From JAHZFN01 sp965149945 (GTDB lineage Bacteria > Bacillota > Dehalobacteriia > UBA4068 > UBA4997), in contig CBCTTQ010000046.1 in NCBI GenBank assembly GCA_965149945.1, positions 1-6,904 of the forward strand: DNA of 6,904 nucleotides, read 5' to 3'. The translations under genes and the position numbers were made by a program. Below the pieces are notes generated by a model. That model was not told the DNA's origin, made no database searches, and worked only from the letters and a program-made list of their open reading frames with translations. Each line of letters opens with the position of its first letter. Position 1 is the first letter of the stretch. This document shows positions 5,917-6,904 of the stretch, in pieces.

Positions 5917-5965
5917 AATATATCATAGATAATAGAAAAACTCAAGTTGGTTTTTTTATTTTTAT
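5917..5965 (-). promoter_or_regulatory. Strong promoter on the - strand between the inverted copies (points away from the surface gene)
   Basis: Read on the - strand, TTGAGT (-35, complement of 5940-5945) is followed by a 17-bp spacer. Then comes TATATT (-10, complement of 5917-5922), preceded by TGA (5923-5925), which makes an extended -10. Upstream of the -35 is an A-rich tract (complement of the T-rich 5946-5965), like an UP element. Transcription would begin near 5910 and run straight into dyad A and the recombinase 3' end. The -10 overlaps a small dyad, TATCTAT/ATAGATA (5910-5916 and 5925-5931), a possible operator. If the segment flips about the A and B centres, the boxes move to about 5924-5929 and 5947-5952 and read toward the surface gene. 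Confidence 0.65.
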
Positions 5966-5978
5966 ACGTATTTATTTT

Positions 5979-5999
5979 GTTTGTAAAAGTACACCTTCC
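5979..5999. repeat. Copy B of the recombination-site core, inverted relative to dyad A
   Basis: TTTGTAAAAGTACAC (5980-5994) is the exact reverse complement of 5875-5889 in dyad A, a 15-bp match. The central dinucleotide reads AC (5991-5992), the reverse complement of the GT in A. Only the left half-site is good; the right half (ACCTTCC) is degenerate. The A and B centres are 114 bp apart. Confidence 0.7.
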
Positions 6000-6004
6000 T
6001 AATT

Positions 6005-6020
6005 ACAAAAGTACACTTTT
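6005..6020. repeat. Copy C of the recombination-site core, inverted relative to dyad A
   Basis: AAAAGTACACTTTT (6007-6020) is the exact reverse complement of 5871-5884 in dyad A. It is itself a dyad with AC (6013-6014) at its centre. It lies 22 bp (about two helical turns) after copy B in direct orientation, and its centre is 136 bp from that of A. Confidence 0.68.
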
Positions 6021-6296
6021 CTGGACATTGCGGTGTTTCGTCTGTCAGGAAAATTCCTCTGGGAAATATTTATACTATATTTTTTTAAAAAAAATAACAA
6101 AAAGAGAGGATTCCGAGATTTTTTACAGAAATGCCTTTATAAGTCTTTTCAGTGAATAAAGGAATGAGGGAGGTGAAGAATCTTTCTTTCATATCCGAAA
6201 TGAACCTCAAGATGAGATGTGACCATTCAAAATTTTGGAAATCAAAACGAACCAAGTTGGAAAGTGAAAAATGATGAGCAGAATAGGGGGATTGAA
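6021..6296 (+). promoter_or_regulatory. Leader region of the surface-protein gene
   Basis: This is 276 bp between the last repeat and the surface gene with no recognised gene. TATACT (6071-6076) resembles a -10 but has no -35 at the right distance. A T7/A8 tract (6080-6094) and a small dyad AGGAA/TTCCT around 6047-6058 are present. A strong SD-like GGAGGTGA lies at 6169-6176. The true SD of the surface gene is AGGGGG (6285-6290), six bases before ATG 6297. No convincing promoter facing the surface gene is seen here in this orientation. Confidence 0.5.
6173..6274 (+). CDS. Possible 33-aa leader ORF upstream of the surface gene
   Basis: GTG 6173 opens a frame of 33 codons, VKNLSFISEMNLKMRC and onward, ending at TGA 6272-6274. 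The product would be basic, with no recognisable domain. The GTG lies within the strongest SD-like string of the region, so its own SD is unclear; an ATG at 6200 (24 aa) is an alternative start. Its stop overlaps the ATG (6271) of a 9-codon frame, whose stop in turn overlaps the surface-gene ATG. It may be chance or a translational-coupling leader; confidence is low. Confidence 0.22.
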   Translation: MKNLSFISEMNLKMRCDHSKFWKSKRTKLESEK

Positions 6297-6904
6297 ATGA
6301 AGAAAAAGTTTCTAGCATTGCTATTGTCTTTTTGTATGATTTTTTCCATGGCGCCTATGGCGTTTGCCGCGGATGGTATGGAAGGCTCGGCGCGAACTGC
6401 CAATGCGTTGCCGGAAGCGTCTAACGGTGTCATTACCTTGACGGAAGATGTAGACCTTTCCGCGACGGGCTATGAGGTGTCGAAAAATGTTACAATTGAC
6501 CTTGACGGCCATGATTTGAAAGTAGCAAATACAGAGTCCGGTAGAATTGTGGTTAATCCCGGCGCTACTTTGACCTTGAAGGATAGTAAAGCACCTGAAA
6601 ATCCGGGAAAAGTATATACGGAAACTCAGTATACCGGAGCCGCTAGCGGATATACCATGATTGAGGCTGCGGGCGGTACCTTCATTTTGGACGGCGCCGC
6701 TATTAATGCCAATCTGGATAATCCTTCCTCGAACGGTCAGTTCGCCGTGGGTGTTACCAACGGCGGTACGGTAACGGTGGAAAGCGGTACTATTGAAGCT
6801 GGCTGGTACGCTATCGCCGGAAACGGAACGGATCAAACGGCACAGTCTCAAATTAACATCACCGGCGGGACCTTGGTATCTACCTCTGATTATGCCTTAT
6901 ATTC
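6297..6904 (+). CDS. Secreted beta-helix-like surface protein, N-terminal part (3' end outside window)
   Basis: The first 202 codons of an exported protein, open to the window edge. AGGGGG six bases before ATG 6297 supports the start. Residues 1-25 are a Sec signal peptide: MKKK, a hydrophobic core FLALLLSFCMIFSM, and an AFA-A cleavage region near 24/25. The mature part begins with ITLTEDVDLS (46-55) and VTIDLDGHDL (65-74). This pattern is common in Firmicutes cell-surface proteins with right-handed beta-helix (pectate-lyase-like) stalks. Rung-like repeats follow: GGTFILDGAAI (126-136), GGTVTVESGTI (156-166) and INITGGTLVS (186-195). The sequence is rich in Gly, Thr, Ser and Asn, with no cysteine after the signal peptide. 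The likely role is adhesion or surface coating; the anchor (LPXTG, S-layer homology or other) would be at the missing C-terminus. Its position beside a serine recombinase and inverted repeats suggests switched expression. The export call is firm; the exact family is not. Confidence 0.85.
   Translation, partial: MKKKFLALLLSFCMIFSMAPMAFAADGMEGSARTANALPEASNGVITLTEDVDLSATGYEVSKNVTIDLDGHDLKVANTESGRIVVNPGATLTLKDSKAPENPGKVYTETQYTGAASGYTMIEAAGGTFILDGAAINANLDNPSSNGQFAVGVTNGGTVTVESGTIEAGWYAIAGNGTDQTAQSQINITGGTLVSTSDYALY

Noticed and set aside
5914..5919. + strand TATAAT as a promoter for the surface gene in the present orientation
   Set aside because: The best -35 at 17-18 bp (TTCTTC) is poor and there is no extended -10. 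The overlapping - strand promoter is much better matched.
5947..6159. 70-codon + strand frame with a hydrophobic N-terminus (MVFLFLYVFILFV)
   Set aside because: The hydrophobicity comes from T-rich DNA, there is no SD before the TTG, and the frame runs through repeat copies B and C.
6321..6851. 176-codon open frame on the - strand inside the surface gene
   Set aside because: It is antisense to a clear signal peptide and repeat-rich coding frame; no SD or domain was found.
1..6904. CRISPR array, tRNA genes, riboswitch or T-box
   Set aside because: No regularly spaced repeats, no tRNA-like cloverleaf, and no conserved riboswitch or T-box motif was seen upstream of pgi, trmB, thrC or the surface gene.

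Overview
The window looks like chromosomal DNA from a low- to mid-GC Firmicute outside the Bacilli (Clostridia or Negativicutes type). The evidence is an ancestral (type A) RNase P RNA, strong AGGAGG-type ribosome binding sites, frequent TTG starts, Firmicutes-like Pgi, TrmB and ThrC sequences, and a surface protein with a classic Gram-positive-style MKKK signal peptide. No species can be named from sequence alone. All real genes lie on the + strand.

Bases 1-1820 hold a sugar-phosphate pair. The 3' end of an alpha-phosphoglucomutase (PgcA-like) overlaps pgi by 20 bp, so glucose-1-P, glucose-6-P and fructose-6-P interconversion is encoded in one unit. A strong intrinsic terminator (1781-1818) closes it. 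Bases 1850-4812 form the next unit: a near-consensus promoter, rnpB, an unrecognised 117-aa helical protein whose SD begins about 10 nt after the RNase P RNA end, then trmB (tRNA m7G46 methyltransferase) and thrC (threonine synthase). There is no stop codon between trmB and thrC: they form one 719-codon frame, although thrC keeps its own SD and ATG.

Bases 4813-5160 hold a 53-codon ribbon-helix-helix ORF that lacks a usable start codon, followed by a GC-rich bidirectional terminator. Bases 5161-6904 look like accessory DNA: a 208-aa serine recombinase (TTG start), a 425-bp AT-rich intergenic region, and the first 202 codons of a secreted, beta-helix-like surface protein.

The most interesting point is in that intergenic region. 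The recombinase stop codon sits in a 36-bp dyad with a 2-bp centre, as expected of a serine-recombinase crossover site. Two further copies of its core lie about 114 and 136 bp downstream in inverted orientation. Between them, on the - strand, is a good sigma-A promoter (TTGAGT, 17 bp, extended -10 TGATATATT, A-rich upstream tract). As drawn it points away from the surface gene and into a hairpin; inversion would point it at the surface gene. I infer a compact phase-variation switch, shown here in the OFF orientation. This is an inference from sequence and is untested.
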